Source: Verrucomicrobiota bacterium (GTDB lineage Bacteria > Verrucomicrobiota > Verrucomicrobiia > Limisphaerales > UBA8199). Taken from it: a stretch of 38,726 nucleotides of DNA. The position numbers and the translations under genes are program-made. The notes under the pieces were generated by a model that was given only the letters and a program-made list of their open reading frames with translations, had not been told where the DNA came from and made no database searches. Shown piece by piece: positions 8,538-17,184 of this stretch. Every line of letters starts with the position of its first letter. Within the stretch, counting starts at the first letter, position 1. The DNA lies in NCBI GenBank assembly GCA_029974925.1, contig JARKQH010000094.1, forward strand, positions 1-38,726, given 5' to 3'.

Positions 8538-10034
8538 TCAAGACGACTGTTTGCGCCGGGACGATGCGGCTTCCTCCCGGCTGGAAGGCTGGGGATTCAA
8601 GGCCGGCATCCTCGCGCCCACCGACTTGCGCCACGCCTCGAGCCGGGCGTGCATTTGCTTCACTTTCAGCGGTTGTTCGGCGGCCAGGTCGTGCTGTTCT
8701 GAAAGGTCCCGGCGCAAGTCGTACAACTCAAGCCGGCCGTCTTCGTACCATTCGATCAATTTCCAGTCGCCCTCGCGCACGGCCCCGGCCGGGGCCCCGC
8801 CCTGGTTTCCGTAGTGGGGATAATGCCAGAAGATGGGACCGCGGCCGAGCTCGGCCCCGCGCAACAACGGCACGAAGCTCACGCCATCCACGTGCTGCCC
8901 GGGCCGCGGGGGCAGACCGGCCAGCTCCAGCAGGGTGGGGAAGAAATCCGGGCTGGTGACGGGTGTGTCGCAGACCGTCCCCGGGCGGGTGACGCCCGGC
9001 GCGTGGACAATCAGCGGCTCGCGAATGCCGCCTTCATAAAGCCACCCTTTGCCCGCCCGCAGCGGCAGGTTGGACGTGGGATGCCCCTCGGAAGTCGAGA
9101 GCCCCCCATTGTCGGAAGTGAAGACGACCACCGTACGGTCGGCCAGCCCGAGTTCCTCCAATTTGGCCAGCACCTTGCCCACCGCTTGGTCCATCGCCTC
9201 GACCATGGCGGCGTAAACCGCGTGCTCCTGAACCCAGCGCACCTCGCGCTGGCCCTCCCGCCCCCATCGGGGCTCGAGCCCAAGCCGCTGCCGTTTCTCT
9301 TCGTATTTCTTCTGCAAATCCGGGCGCGCCATCAACGGGGTATGAACGGAATAAAAGCTCAGGCAGGCGAAGAACGGCCGCTCGCGGTTTGCCTCGATGA
9401 ACCTGGCCGTCTCGGTGGCCAGCCGGTCGGGCAGATGCTCGCCGGGCGGGCCGTCCGCCAGCCGGGGATTCCCATAGGGCGAGAAGTACTTGTTGCCGCC
9501 ATAGGGCCCCCCGCGGTCAGTCCCGCCCCGGTTGATCTCGAAGCCTTGGTCCTCCGGCCAGAACCCCTCCGGCCCCAAATGCCATTTGCCGGCAAAAAAG
9601 GTCCGGTAACCCGCCGCCTTGAACGCCTCCGCCAGGGTGATTTCGTCCAGCGCCAGCCGTTCCTGGTAGGGCGCCGGCAGGAGGGGGGTCGGCCGCTTCC
9701 ATTTTTCCGGCTGCGCGGCGCCGATATAATCGGTAACGCCGGTCCGTTGGGGGTATTTGCCGGTGAGGATGCTGGCCCGCGTTGGCGAACAGACCGGACA
9801 GGCCGCGTAGCCGGCCGTAAACCGCATCCCCTTCTTTGCCAAGGCGTCAATGTTCGGCGTTTCGTAAAAAGTCTGCGGGTTGTTGGCGCCAATGTCCATG
9901 TAGCCCAAATCATCCACCAGGATGAACAGGATGTTGGGACGGGTGCCCGCCGGCGGAGTGCCGGCGCCGCCACTTTCCGCCGCCGCGGCCAATGCCGTCA
10001 GTGCGGCCCACAGGCAAACCAAACGCAGTTTCAT
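8538..10034 (-). CDS. Exported arylsulfatase-A-like sulfatase
   Basis: 498 residues; signal peptide MKLRLVCLWAALTALAAAAE. Type I sulfatase motifs are complete: LVDDLGYMDIG (D41, D42), CSPTRASILTGKYPQRTG with the formylglycine cysteine at C82, YRTFFAGKWHLG, the histidine of FYSVHTPLMA, and FTSDNGG followed by a Lys in RAGKGWLYEGGIREPLIV. The C-terminal subdomain carries REGDWKLIEWYEDGRLELYDL. It differs clearly from the downstream sulfatase (CSPTR against CGPSR, a different middle region), so the two probably act on different sulfated sugars of one polymer (inference). The last 20 residues are a Ser/Arg/Glu-rich tail. It heads the sulfatase pair; the VWA-like gene ends 126 bases upstream on the same strand. 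Confidence 0.92.
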   Translation of the reverse strand: MKLRLVCLWAALTALAAAAESGGAGTPPAGTRPNILFILVDDLGYMDIGANNPQTFYETPNIDALAKKGMRFTAGYAACPVCSPTRASILTGKYPQRTGVTDYIGAAQPEKWKRPTPLLPAPYQERLALDEITLAEAFKAAGYRTFFAGKWHLGPEGFWPEDQGFEINRGGTDRGGPYGGNKYFSPYGNPRLADGPPGEHLPDRLATETARFIEANRERPFFACLSFYSVHTPLMARPDLQKKYEEKRQRLGLEPRWGREGQREVRWVQEHAVYAAMVEAMDQAVGKVLAKLEELGLADRTVVVFTSDNGGLSTSEGHPTSNLPLRAGKGWLYEGGIREPLIVHAPGVTRPGTVCDTPVTSPDFFPTLLELAGLPPRPGQHVDGVSFVPLLRGAELGRGPIFWHYPHYGNQGGAPAGAVREGDWKLIEWYEDGRLELYDLRRDLSEQHDLAAEQPLKVKQMHARLEAWRKSVGARMPALNPQPSSREEAASSRRKQSS

Positions 10035-10160
10035 CTCAAATCAAAGGCTGTCGGGTTCTTTAACCGGACACACACATTTTCCTCAGCCAACTTCCCGGCG
10101 TCGCGGCGCCCACGTCAAGGCTAACGGTTCTTGCCGCCCTCGAGCCCCCCTGCTTCACAC

Positions 10161-12164
10161 TCAAGGCTTGGACGCACTGGAAGCGGGTTTTGCTGCGGGC
10201 GCCGGCCCGGGGGACGGCGCGGGAGCGGGGGACGCGGGACCTGTCGCCCCGGCCGAGGCGGGCGGCGCCGGCTTCGAGGGCGGCGGCGCGAGCCGCTTCC
10301 GACTGCCGGGCTCGGGCAGAAAGTGGATGTCAAGCTGCGGCCGGATGAATTGGGCGCGGAACCAGCGCCAGAAACAGTAGGCGCTCAGCACCGCCGCCAC
10401 CAGCAGAAGAATCAACCAAACCGCATTTTCGCGCAGATAACTCACCGACCGGGTTGAAAACGACTGTTGGCTCGCCGGCGACCCTCCCGCCGGGGCCGGC
10501 GGTGCCGCCGGGGCGGGTGGCTCGACGGCCGGAGGGCGGCTGACCTGTGGCGGGATCAGTGGCGCCAGGGGCGGAACGGGGGCCGGATCAGGGGCCGCTG
10601 CTGCGGCCGGGGGACGGATTGGGAGCGGCGCCGGGCTGATCAGCGGCTCGGCTCGGACCCGCGGCGAGGCGGCGGGAGCCACCGGCTCATTGCTCGCCGA
10701 GGAAGAGCTTACGGGCACGTGCACCACCCGGGGTTCCGGGCCGGAACCAGGCGCGGGGACAACTGCCGCCACCGGCGGAGCGGTGGTGGCAACCGGGGCA
10801 ACCGGCTGCGGTGGCAAGGTGTCCGGTTTGGGGGCTGGCTGTGGTGCGGGCGTGGCCGCCGTCGGCGGAGGTGTTTGTGACGAGGCCACTGGCGGGGACT
10901 CGATTAGGGCCGCGACCCGGTTCGTAGCCGGTGCAGAAGCTGTGGCTTGGTTCGTCGCCGGGCTGGTGGCGGGCGTTCCCGACGCCATGGGATTGGTCGC
11001 GACAGGTTGAGCCGGAACGGCCGGCACCGTGGCCGGCGCCGTCGGGGGGGGTGTCGTTGCGCTGGCCAGGCTGGTGGGCGTTGCTGTTGGCGAAGGTCCC
11101 GCGGTGGCCCGGTTTGTGGCTGGTGGGGTGGCTGGAACCTGGTTGGTCGTCGGCCGGGGGACTGGGACCCCTGCCGCCACCGCATGGGGCACGGACGTGG
11201 GGGCAGGGATGGCCGGTGCCGTGATCGCGGCTGTCGGGCGCGCAGGGCTGGCATTGGGAACCGGCGGTGTGGTTGACCCCGAAGAGCTGGGAGCAGCAGG
11301 CGTTTCGGGTTTCCGTCCCGAGACAATGAGCGGGGCAGGGGCTGGCGCCGGGGCGCGAGGCGCCGGGGGATTGGCCGGGCTCGGCGTGGCCGTCGTGCCG
11401 GGCGCCGGAGGATTCGTTGCCGGCGGCGGCGCACTCCGGGCTGGCGCCGATTCCGGCACGGGTGCCGCCGCGGGTGACGCGGCCCACACCGTGAGTGTTT
11501 CGGGCGGAGGCGGCGGAAGCTGCAATGGCCAGGGAGCCGGCGTGACAGACCACTCGGTCAGGGCACCTTGGTGGGCGCGCAGGAAGGTAATGATGGGCAT
11601 GCGCGCCTTTTGTTGCTCAGCCCGCCATTGCCGGCAGGCTTCGTTGACCGCCTCATCCACGGAGGTCCCGCGCAGCTCGCTCTCGCCGGAACCGATCAGG
11701 ATGACGGTGACCCACGGCGATTCGCGAATCACGCGATTCATCTCGGGAACCACCCACTCGAGGCTTGGCCGCTTCTCATAGGGGAGCCTCTGGATCAGGT
11801 CCAGGACGCGGACCGAGATCAGCGGCCGGTTTTCCACCGTCCATTCGGCTGCGGGCAAGGCGGCGGGGTTGAGGCTCTCGTTGTAAGTCCACATCTCCAA
11901 TTGATCCCCGGGCCGCAGTTGGCCGCCAAACGCCGTGTCCAGCAACTGCCGCGTCACCTGCAGCGCGCCCTCGGTCCGCCGCTGCATGACCCGGGAATTT
12001 TCCAGAATCAACAGGAATCGCCGCGGCCCGCCTTCCACCGCGGCGCGCGCCTCAGGCCACTGGAAGGTCAACAGGCACAAGGCCAGCGCCCATGCCACCC
12101 CACGCCCCGCCCCCACCCCAAGCCGCGGGGCGCCGGAACCTGCGAGCCAGCCAGTCCATGCCAT
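10161..12164 (-). CDS. VWA-like protein with long Pro/Ala/Thr stalk and C-terminal membrane anchor
   Basis: About 667 residues from ATG 12164. After a signal peptide (WALALCLLTF..PEARA) a roughly 180-residue domain has the look of a von Willebrand A fold: first strand RRFLLILENSRVMQRR, later strand VTVILIGSGESELRG, then MPIITFLRA. The metal site is degenerate: the usual DxSxS position reads ENSRV. Next come about 330 residues of low-complexity Pro/Ala/Thr/Ser sequence with repeated units such as PATNRATA and PATNQATA. A membrane segment follows (AVWLILLLVAAVLSAYCFWRW), then a Pro/Ala-rich tail of about 75 residues, presumably cytoplasmic. The frame stays open upstream to 12356, but the signal peptide favours 12164. 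The role is unknown; the architecture suggests an envelope-anchored protein with its VWA-like head pushed away from the membrane (inference). Confidence 0.7.
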   Translation of the reverse strand: MAWTGWLAGSGAPRLGVGAGRGVAWALALCLLTFQWPEARAAVEGGPRRFLLILENSRVMQRRTEGALQVTRQLLDTAFGGQLRPGDQLEMWTYNESLNPAALPAAEWTVENRPLISVRVLDLIQRLPYEKRPSLEWVVPEMNRVIRESPWVTVILIGSGESELRGTSVDEAVNEACRQWRAEQQKARMPIITFLRAHQGALTEWSVTPAPWPLQLPPPPPETLTVWAASPAAAPVPESAPARSAPPPATNPPAPGTTATPSPANPPAPRAPAPAPAPLIVSGRKPETPAAPSSSGSTTPPVPNASPARPTAAITAPAIPAPTSVPHAVAAGVPVPRPTTNQVPATPPATNRATAGPSPTATPTSLASATTPPPTAPATVPAVPAQPVATNPMASGTPATSPATNQATASAPATNRVAALIESPPVASSQTPPPTAATPAPQPAPKPDTLPPQPVAPVATTAPPVAAVVPAPGSGPEPRVVHVPVSSSSASNEPVAPAASPRVRAEPLISPAPLPIRPPAAAAAPDPAPVPPLAPLIPPQVSRPPAVEPPAPAAPPAPAGGSPASQQSFSTRSVSYLRENAVWLILLLVAAVLSAYCFWRWFRAQFIRPQLDIHFLPEPGSRKRLAPPPSKPAPPASAGATGPASPAPAPSPGPAPAAKPASSASKP

Positions 12165-12625
12165 GCCCGCAACATAAAACCGGGAGAACACCCGGAAACA
12201 AGCAAAAACAGGACGCCGGAAACCCGCGCAAGTCATTCGCGACCGATGGTCCTGACTGCGTCCGGCTCTAACCAAGGCATCCTCGCAGCCCGGTTCGCGC
12301 GCCCGGCTGGCACTTGGGTTGGACAAGTCCTCCGGAAAGGGTTCAGCGCGGAGCAATTCGTGGCGGTCGTGGACGCCGTGCAGGCCAACGGGTGGTTACC
12401 GATCTTGTCGAAGTCCTCCAGCCGGATTTGACGGTCTGGCTGGCATCCGCTTTCGCGTGATGGGGGGTGGCAGTGCCCGTCAGGTGAGGAGCCGCGGGTC
12501 GAAGGTGAAGGGCGCGGGCGTGCCGGTCGTGATCCTCTTGAAATCAGGGTGGAGCGTCGCCGGGAGTCGGCGCCCGGGCCGGGTCGCCGGCGGCGAAGTT
12601 GTGCTCCGGCCCCGGAACCGACACA
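12165..12625. other. Intergenic region with no recognisable gene
   Basis: About 460 bases between the divergent VWA-like and SNF2 genes, which should hold both promoters; no clear promoter or terminator could be assigned. Short protein-like stretches occur in different frames. On the plus strand, 12246-12431 reads through GQVLRKGFSAEQFVAVVDAV, then the next frame gives TDLVEVLQPDLTVWLASAFA. On the minus strand, PDFKRITTGTPAPFTFDPRL ends at a stop near 12480. These may be decayed coding remnants, or chance open frames at high GC. None was identified. Confidence 0.4.
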
Positions 12626-15361
12626 ATGCGGTTCATGAGTGAAACGCTGGAAGTGCCCTCGGACGTGGTGCTGACGCCGCGCGGACACCTGGTTGTGGAC
12701 AACACGGCGCCTCCTTCACCCTGGCCGGAGCCGGAGGCCGGTCGGCGGGTGGCCAGGGCTTTGGCGCAATCCACAGCGCACGGTTTGCTGTGGTTGGGAA
12801 CACGCGAGCTGGACACGGTTCTGCCGCCTGCCGCAGCCTGGTGGCGCGAATTCGCGCGCCGTCTCCTCACCCAGCTCTGCCATACTCCGGAGCTTGAGCA
12901 GGCGCGGGAGATTGCGGCACTCTCCCCCCCGCCCGCGCCGGAGCTTTCGGCGCTGGCAGACACGGCGCCTTTGATGCGCGGCGGCGAGTATTTGAGCGGG
13001 GAGCTTCTCGAGCGGCTCTGGCGGGAGTTGGACGAGTGCATGCGGGAGCAGATTGCCCGCCACCCGGGGGGAGCGGGGGGGTGGCTGAAGGAAAGCCACC
13101 CCGTGTGGCGGCTGATGGGCCGCGTCACCTTCCACCTGGCCGAGAACCGAAAACACCCGACGCATCCCTTTGCTTTCCTGGCCACCTACGCCTCCCGTCT
13201 CTCCAGCCAGGCCCGCATCCAGCATCTGCCGCTGGGCCGCGCCCTTCAAGAATACGCGGGGACGGGCAACAAGCCGGCGCTGTTGAACCTTCTGGCTCCC
13301 GTCCAGAAGGCCGCGGAGCAGAGCCCGCTGATCCGCGAGTTGGTGGATACGGGCCGCATCTTCAGGCCGCTGCCCTGGACTGCTCCCGAGGCTTACCGCT
13401 TCCTTAAGGAGGCGCCGGCTTGCGAGAGTGCCGGGGTTCTGATCCGCCTTCCGGACTGGTGGAAAGGCGGACGCCCGCCGCGTCCCCGCGTGCAGGTGCG
13501 AGTGGGAGAAAATCGGCCGGCGGGCCTGGGGGCCGACGCCCTGCTGGATTTTTCGGTTGAAGCCACCCTCGAAGGCGAGCCGTTGACGGAAGCAGAGTGG
13601 CGGTCGCTGCTCGAGGCAACCGAGGGACTGGCTCTGGTGCGCGGCAAGTGGGTCGAGGTGAACCCCGAAAAGCTGCGCGAGGCCCTCGCGCATTGGCGCA
13701 AGGTGGAGGAAATGGCCCGGCAGAATGGAATGACCTTTTTTGAAGGGATGCGGCTCCTGAGCGGTTTCCAGATGAAGGAACCCGCAGATGGCGCAGGGAC
13801 GACTCCGCTGTTGGAGCGGGAGTGGACGGGCGTCAAGCCCGGGCGCTGGCTGGAAGCGACCCTGGCGGAGTTGCGCAACCCGGCGCGGCTCGAAACGGCC
13901 GCGGCCATTCCCGGACTCCAGGCGCACCTTCGGCCCTATCAAGCCGCGGGGGTTAACTGGCTCTGGTTCCTCGCCCGTCTTGGCCTCGGCGGGTGCCTGG
14001 CCGACGATATGGGGTTGGGAAAGACCCTGCAGATTCTGGCCCTGTTGCTCCAACGCAAGCAGGAAGCCGGACCCGACCGGCCGCCAAGCCTCCTGGTCGT
14101 GCCCGCTTCGTTGCTCGCCAACTGGCGGGCAGAAATCGCCAAATTCACCCCGGACCTGCAATTCATCATCCTGCACCCGTCCGAAGTCGAGCATCCCGCG
14201 GCACTGGCCAACTCACCTGGCACCTATGAAGTGGACCTCGTGATTACCACCTACGGCATGCTGGGCCGGATGGAAACCTTGCGAAAGCGGTCCTGGGACC
14301 TGGCCATCCTCGACGAGGCCCAAGCCATCAAGAACGCTGAAACGCGCCAGGCTCGAGCCGTCAAGGAGCTCCAAGCCCGCGCGCGCTTCGCGTTGACCGG
14401 CACCCCGGTCGAGAACCGGGCTGCCGACTTGTGGTCCCTGTTCGACTTTCTCAACCCCGGCCTCCTGGGGACGGCAAGCGCTTTCACCCGGTTCATCCGC
14501 GACCGGATGCAAGGAGAGCAACCGGATTTTGCGCCCCTGCGCGCCCTGACCCGTCCCTACATCCTGAGACGGCTCAAGACCGACAAACGCGTGATTGCCG
14601 ATCTGCCGGATAAAACCGAGGTGCGGGCCTGGTGCGCCTTAACCAAAGCGCAGGCGGCGTTGTATCAAAAAGCGGTGGCCGAGCTGGCGGAAGCCCTGGG
14701 GGCGGCCGAGGGCATCCAGCGCAAAGGCCTGGTTCTGGCGTTTATCCTGCGCTTCAAACAAATCTGTAATCACCCTTCACAATGGCTGAACGATGGCGGC
14801 TACGAGGAGCCAGCCAGCGGCAAGTTCGCCCGCTTGCGGGAGCTGGCCGCCGAAATCGCCGAGCGCCAGGAAAAGGCGCTGGTCTTCACCCAATTCCGCG
14901 AGATCACGGCCCCGCTGTCCTCCTTTCTGCAGCAAGTCTTTGGCCGTCCGGGTTTGGTCCTGCACGGTGGAACCCCCGTGGGCCAGCGGCGCAACCTCGT
15001 CGAGTCGTTCCAGCAGGAGGATGGCCCGCCTTTCTTTGTTCTGACCGTCAAGGCTGGCGGCGCCGGGTTGAACCTCACCCAAGCGGCTCACGTCATCCAT
15101 TTCGACCGCTGGTGGAATCCGGCGGTGGAAAACCAGGCAACCGATCGCGCCTTCCGGATTGGCCAGAAGCAGAACGTGTTGGTCCACAAATTCGTCTGTC
15201 GCGGCACCATCGAGGAGCGCATTGACCGGATGATTGAGGACAAGAAAGCGCTGGCGACCGGCCTTTTGGAGGGCGGCGCGGAAAAACTGATTACCGAAAT
15301 GAACAACGACGAGCTGTTGCGCTTTGTTGCGCTTGATCTGCACCGTGCTACGGCCGCATGA
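12626..15361 (+). CDS. SNF2-family DNA-dependent ATPase/helicase-like protein
   Basis: 911 residues from ATG 12626; ATG 12635 is an equally good start, and a TTG at 12599 is possible. The N-terminal half resembles the bacterial SNF2-associated region (DUF3670 type), including FFEGMRLLSGFQ. The ATPase core follows: motif I DDMGLGKT at about residues 459-466, motif II DEAQ at about 563, motif III LTGTPVENRAADLWSLFDF, then QFREI, LHGGTP and the motifs V-VI segment KAGGAGLNLTQAAHVIHFD with ATDRAFRIGQ. All key catalytic residues are present, so it should be an active dsDNA translocase of the HepA/RapA/SNF2 group. The stop codon overlaps the start of the SWIM-finger gene by four bases (ATGA), implying translational coupling and a joint role, perhaps in chromosome maintenance, transcription recycling or repair. 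Confidence 0.93.
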   Translation: MRFMSETLEVPSDVVLTPRGHLVVDNTAPPSPWPEPEAGRRVARALAQSTAHGLLWLGTRELDTVLPPAAAWWREFARRLLTQLCHTPELEQAREIAALSPPPAPELSALADTAPLMRGGEYLSGELLERLWRELDECMREQIARHPGGAGGWLKESHPVWRLMGRVTFHLAENRKHPTHPFAFLATYASRLSSQARIQHLPLGRALQEYAGTGNKPALLNLLAPVQKAAEQSPLIRELVDTGRIFRPLPWTAPEAYRFLKEAPACESAGVLIRLPDWWKGGRPPRPRVQVRVGENRPAGLGADALLDFSVEATLEGEPLTEAEWRSLLEATEGLALVRGKWVEVNPEKLREALAHWRKVEEMARQNGMTFFEGMRLLSGFQMKEPADGAGTTPLLEREWTGVKPGRWLEATLAELRNPARLETAAAIPGLQAHLRPYQAAGVNWLWFLARLGLGGCLADDMGLGKTLQILALLLQRKQEAGPDRPPSLLVVPASLLANWRAEIAKFTPDLQFIILHPSEVEHPAALANSPGTYEVDLVITTYGMLGRMETLRKRSWDLAILDEAQAIKNAETRQARAVKELQARARFALTGTPVENRAADLWSLFDFLNPGLLGTASAFTRFIRDRMQGEQPDFAPLRALTRPYILRRLKTDKRVIADLPDKTEVRAWCALTKAQAALYQKAVAELAEALGAAEGIQRKGLVLAFILRFKQICNHPSQWLNDGGYEEPASGKFARLRELAAEIAERQEKALVFTQFREITAPLSSFLQQVFGRPGLVLHGGTPVGQRRNLVESFQQEDGPPFFVLTVKAGGAGLNLTQAAHVIHFDRWWNPAVENQATDRAFRIGQKQNVLVHKFVCRGTIEERIDRMIEDKKALATGLLEGGAEKLITEMNNDELLRFVALDLHRATAA

Positions 15362-16359
15362 TGTGTTCACATTGCATGAGCTACCATGGCTATTACGGAT
15401 TTCGGCCTTATGTGTCCGTGGCTGAACGACAGCGGCGGGCCCAGCGTCACCTGAGCAAACTCGCCAAGAGCGGCAAGAGAATCTGTCCCATCCAGCTCGA
15501 GGGCCGCGCCATCGCGCGCAGTTTTTGGGGCCGGGCTTGGTGCGACAACCTCGAATCCTACATGGATTATTCCAACCGCCTCCCGCGAGGGCGCACGTAT
15601 GTGCGCAACGGCTCGGTGGTCCATCTGGAAATCCGCCCTGGCAAAATCGAGGCGATGGTCAGCGGTTCGGAACTCTACCGCGTCACGATTCGGATTGCCG
15701 CGGCGGCCCAGGCGAAATGGAAGCGCCTGTGCCGCGAATGCGCCGGCGGCATTGGGTCGCTGCTGGAATTGCTCCAAGGCCGGTTATCGGATCAGGTCAT
15801 GGGCATCATCACCCGGAAAGAAACCGGTCTCTTTCCCGCCCCGTCGGAAATCCAGATGAACTGCTCCTGCCCCGACTGGGCGACCATGTGCAAGCACGTT
15901 GCCGCGGTGCTCTACGGGGTTGGAGCGCGCCTGGACCAGGAGCCGGAGTTGTTGTTTACGTTGCGGTCCGTCAACCAAGAGGAGCTGATTACCCGCGCCG
16001 CCGGGGTCACCGACCTGGTGGCCAATACGGCCGCCGGCCCCGAGCTGGCCGAGAGCGAAATTGGCGCCGTCTTCGGCATTGAGTTGGATGCTCAGAAACC
16101 GGCGCCCCCTCCGTCCGCCGAAGTTCCGGCGCCGCCAAAGCCCAAACAGAAGCGTCAGTCAGCGGCCCCCCGGCCCGCCCGGCTCAAGAAACGCCCCCGC
16201 AAGCGCCAGAAGCCCTCCGCCCGCCGCTCGAACCCAGCGCGTCGGGGTCCGGGTTCAAGCCCGCCCGCCGCAGCGCGTGCGAACTCAGCCAGCCCCGACA
16301 GCTCGCAGATGACCGCGCCTTCCCAGCCGTCTGCCCAAGCGCCTGCTGGGCCGCCTTGA
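15358..16359 (+). CDS. SWIM zinc-finger protein, partner of SNF2 ATPase
   Basis: 333 residues. The SWIM motif CxCx(n)CxH is complete: C169, C171, C178 and H180, in CSCPDWATMCKHVAAVLY. The N-terminal part has GFRPYVSVAERQRRAQRH and RAIARSFWGRAWCDNLESY, typical of the conserved SWIM-finger proteins (COG4279 group) that sit next to SNF2 helicases in many bacteria. SWIM domains are predicted to bind DNA or proteins. An extra CSHC occurs at residues 3-6. From about residue 245 the protein turns into a Pro/Ala/Lys/Arg tail (for example RLKKRPRKRQKPSARR) that resembles bacterial histone-H1-like tails and may bind DNA nonspecifically (inference). The start overlaps the SNF2 stop by four bases. Confidence 0.88.
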   Translation: MMCSHCMSYHGYYGFRPYVSVAERQRRAQRHLSKLAKSGKRICPIQLEGRAIARSFWGRAWCDNLESYMDYSNRLPRGRTYVRNGSVVHLEIRPGKIEAMVSGSELYRVTIRIAAAAQAKWKRLCRECAGGIGSLLELLQGRLSDQVMGIITRKETGLFPAPSEIQMNCSCPDWATMCKHVAAVLYGVGARLDQEPELLFTLRSVNQEELITRAAGVTDLVANTAAGPELAESEIGAVFGIELDAQKPAPPPSAEVPAPPKPKQKRQSAAPRPARLKKRPRKRQKPSARRSNPARRGPGSSPPAAARANSASPDSSQMTAPSQPSAQAPAGPP

Positions 16360-16408
16360 GCCCCGGTTCGCCGTTTCCGCAGCCGGCCCACCGCGAAGGT
16401 TGCCAAAC

Positions 16409-16660
16409 CTACGGGGAAACGGGCTGACTCGGTGTCCGCCCGGCATTCGCCGCCCCAACGGGCGGGGCATTGGTGATTCCGGATTGTTCCGCCAGGCGCC
16501 GCTGTTGCTTCTGTTCAATCAAGCGGACCTCGCGGGTGAGATAATAAAGCGCCCGCGCATTCCCGGCCAAAAACATCAACACCAGGGCGATCAGGATGAG
16601 GACCACCAGCACCGCCATGCCGCGTCGCCGTTCACAACCGATATTTCGAGACAATCTCAT
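16409..16660 (-). CDS. PilX/GspK-like N-terminal membrane mini-protein
   Basis: 83 residues. The leader MRLSRNIGCERRRG is followed by MAVLVVLILIALVLMFLAGN, one hydrophobic helix. A basic leader ending in Gly before a hydrophobic helix without Glu at +5 is the pattern of PilX/GspK minor pilins. Here it is cut down to the helix plus a charged segment (LTREVRLIEQKQQRRLAEQ) and a Pro-rich end. Start choice: ATG 16660 overlaps the stop of the preceding pseudopilin gene by four bases (ATGA); the frame is open further upstream, but that part lies over the pseudopilin gene. It is the last gene of the five-gene GspF/pseudopilin operon. It could be a tip-initiating minor pilin or just a small membrane accessory. 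Confidence 0.65.
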   Translation of the reverse strand: MRLSRNIGCERRRGMAVLVVLILIALVLMFLAGNARALYYLTREVRLIEQKQQRRLAEQSGITNAPPVGAANAGRTPSQPVSP

Positions 16661-17184
16661 GGGGTTGGCAAAGGTTGGGGCACCGCCAGAAAGGTCAACA
16701 ACGGCCGAAACCGGCCGGGCACGTCTTTGCCCTTGGCCCGCGGCTGCAACTCGAGTTCCCACCGCCAGGCCGTCACCGTTGAACGCCGGTCAGGTTCCAT
16801 CTTCGAGGCTTTGACCTGGTCCAGGAGCTTTACCCACGGCCCGGCTCCCACGCGACGGTACAGACACCCCGCCTCCTGACGGTACTCGACCGTTCCCGCT
16901 GCTGTGCGCAGAACCAGCACCGGCCCGTCCCCGCGCTCCTCCCGCGTCACTCCCTGGGCCGCCGCGCGGACATCCGCCCGCCACCGTTCTCCGGCCTGGA
17001 GCGCCGCCGCCAGGTTCTGTGAGTTGTGGCGCAACGCGATCGAATGGTCCATGCAGCGATACAGGGCAAGATAACCCGCGCCGAGCAGTACGAAGACCAC
17101 CGCGATGTATGCCAGGGCCTCGACCAGGAGATAACCTCCGTCACGGCCCTCCGCACTGGATTGGCCAGCCCGCCGCGTTCTCAT
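16657..17184 (-). CDS. Type II secretion/type IV pilus-like pseudopilin (GspJ-like)
   Basis: 175 residues from ATG 17184. The leader ends RDGG17 and the pilin helix begins YLLVEALAYIAVVFVLLGAG, with Glu at +5 (E22). The soluble part (RHNSQNLAAALQAGERWRAD, later VLVLRTAAGTVEYRQEAGCL and RRVGAGPWVKLLDQV) has the general pattern of GspJ/GspH-type minor pseudopilins. A longer open frame reaching 17355 overlaps the neighbouring pilin gene and lacks leader features, so ATG 17184 is preferred. It overlaps the upstream pseudopilin stop by four bases and the downstream mini-protein start by four bases, so translation is probably coupled. Confidence 0.75.
   Translation of the reverse strand: MRTRRAGQSSAEGRDGGYLLVEALAYIAVVFVLLGAGYLALYRCMDHSIALRHNSQNLAAALQAGERWRADVRAAAQGVTREERGDGPVLVLRTAAGTVEYRQEAGCLYRRVGAGPWVKLLDQVKASKMEPDRRSTVTAWRWELELQPRAKGKDVPGRFRPLLTFLAVPQPLPTP

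Noticed and set aside
10430-11480. Pro/Ala/Thr-coding stretch as DNA tandem repeat
   Set aside because: Repetition is visible at protein level but irregular at base level; it is better explained as a low-complexity stalk of one protein.
12626-16359. SNF2 ATPase plus partner as an antiphage system (for example DISARM-like)
   Set aside because: No methylase, nuclease or other defence gene is adjacent; the SNF2-SWIM pair is widespread in ordinary chromosomal contexts.
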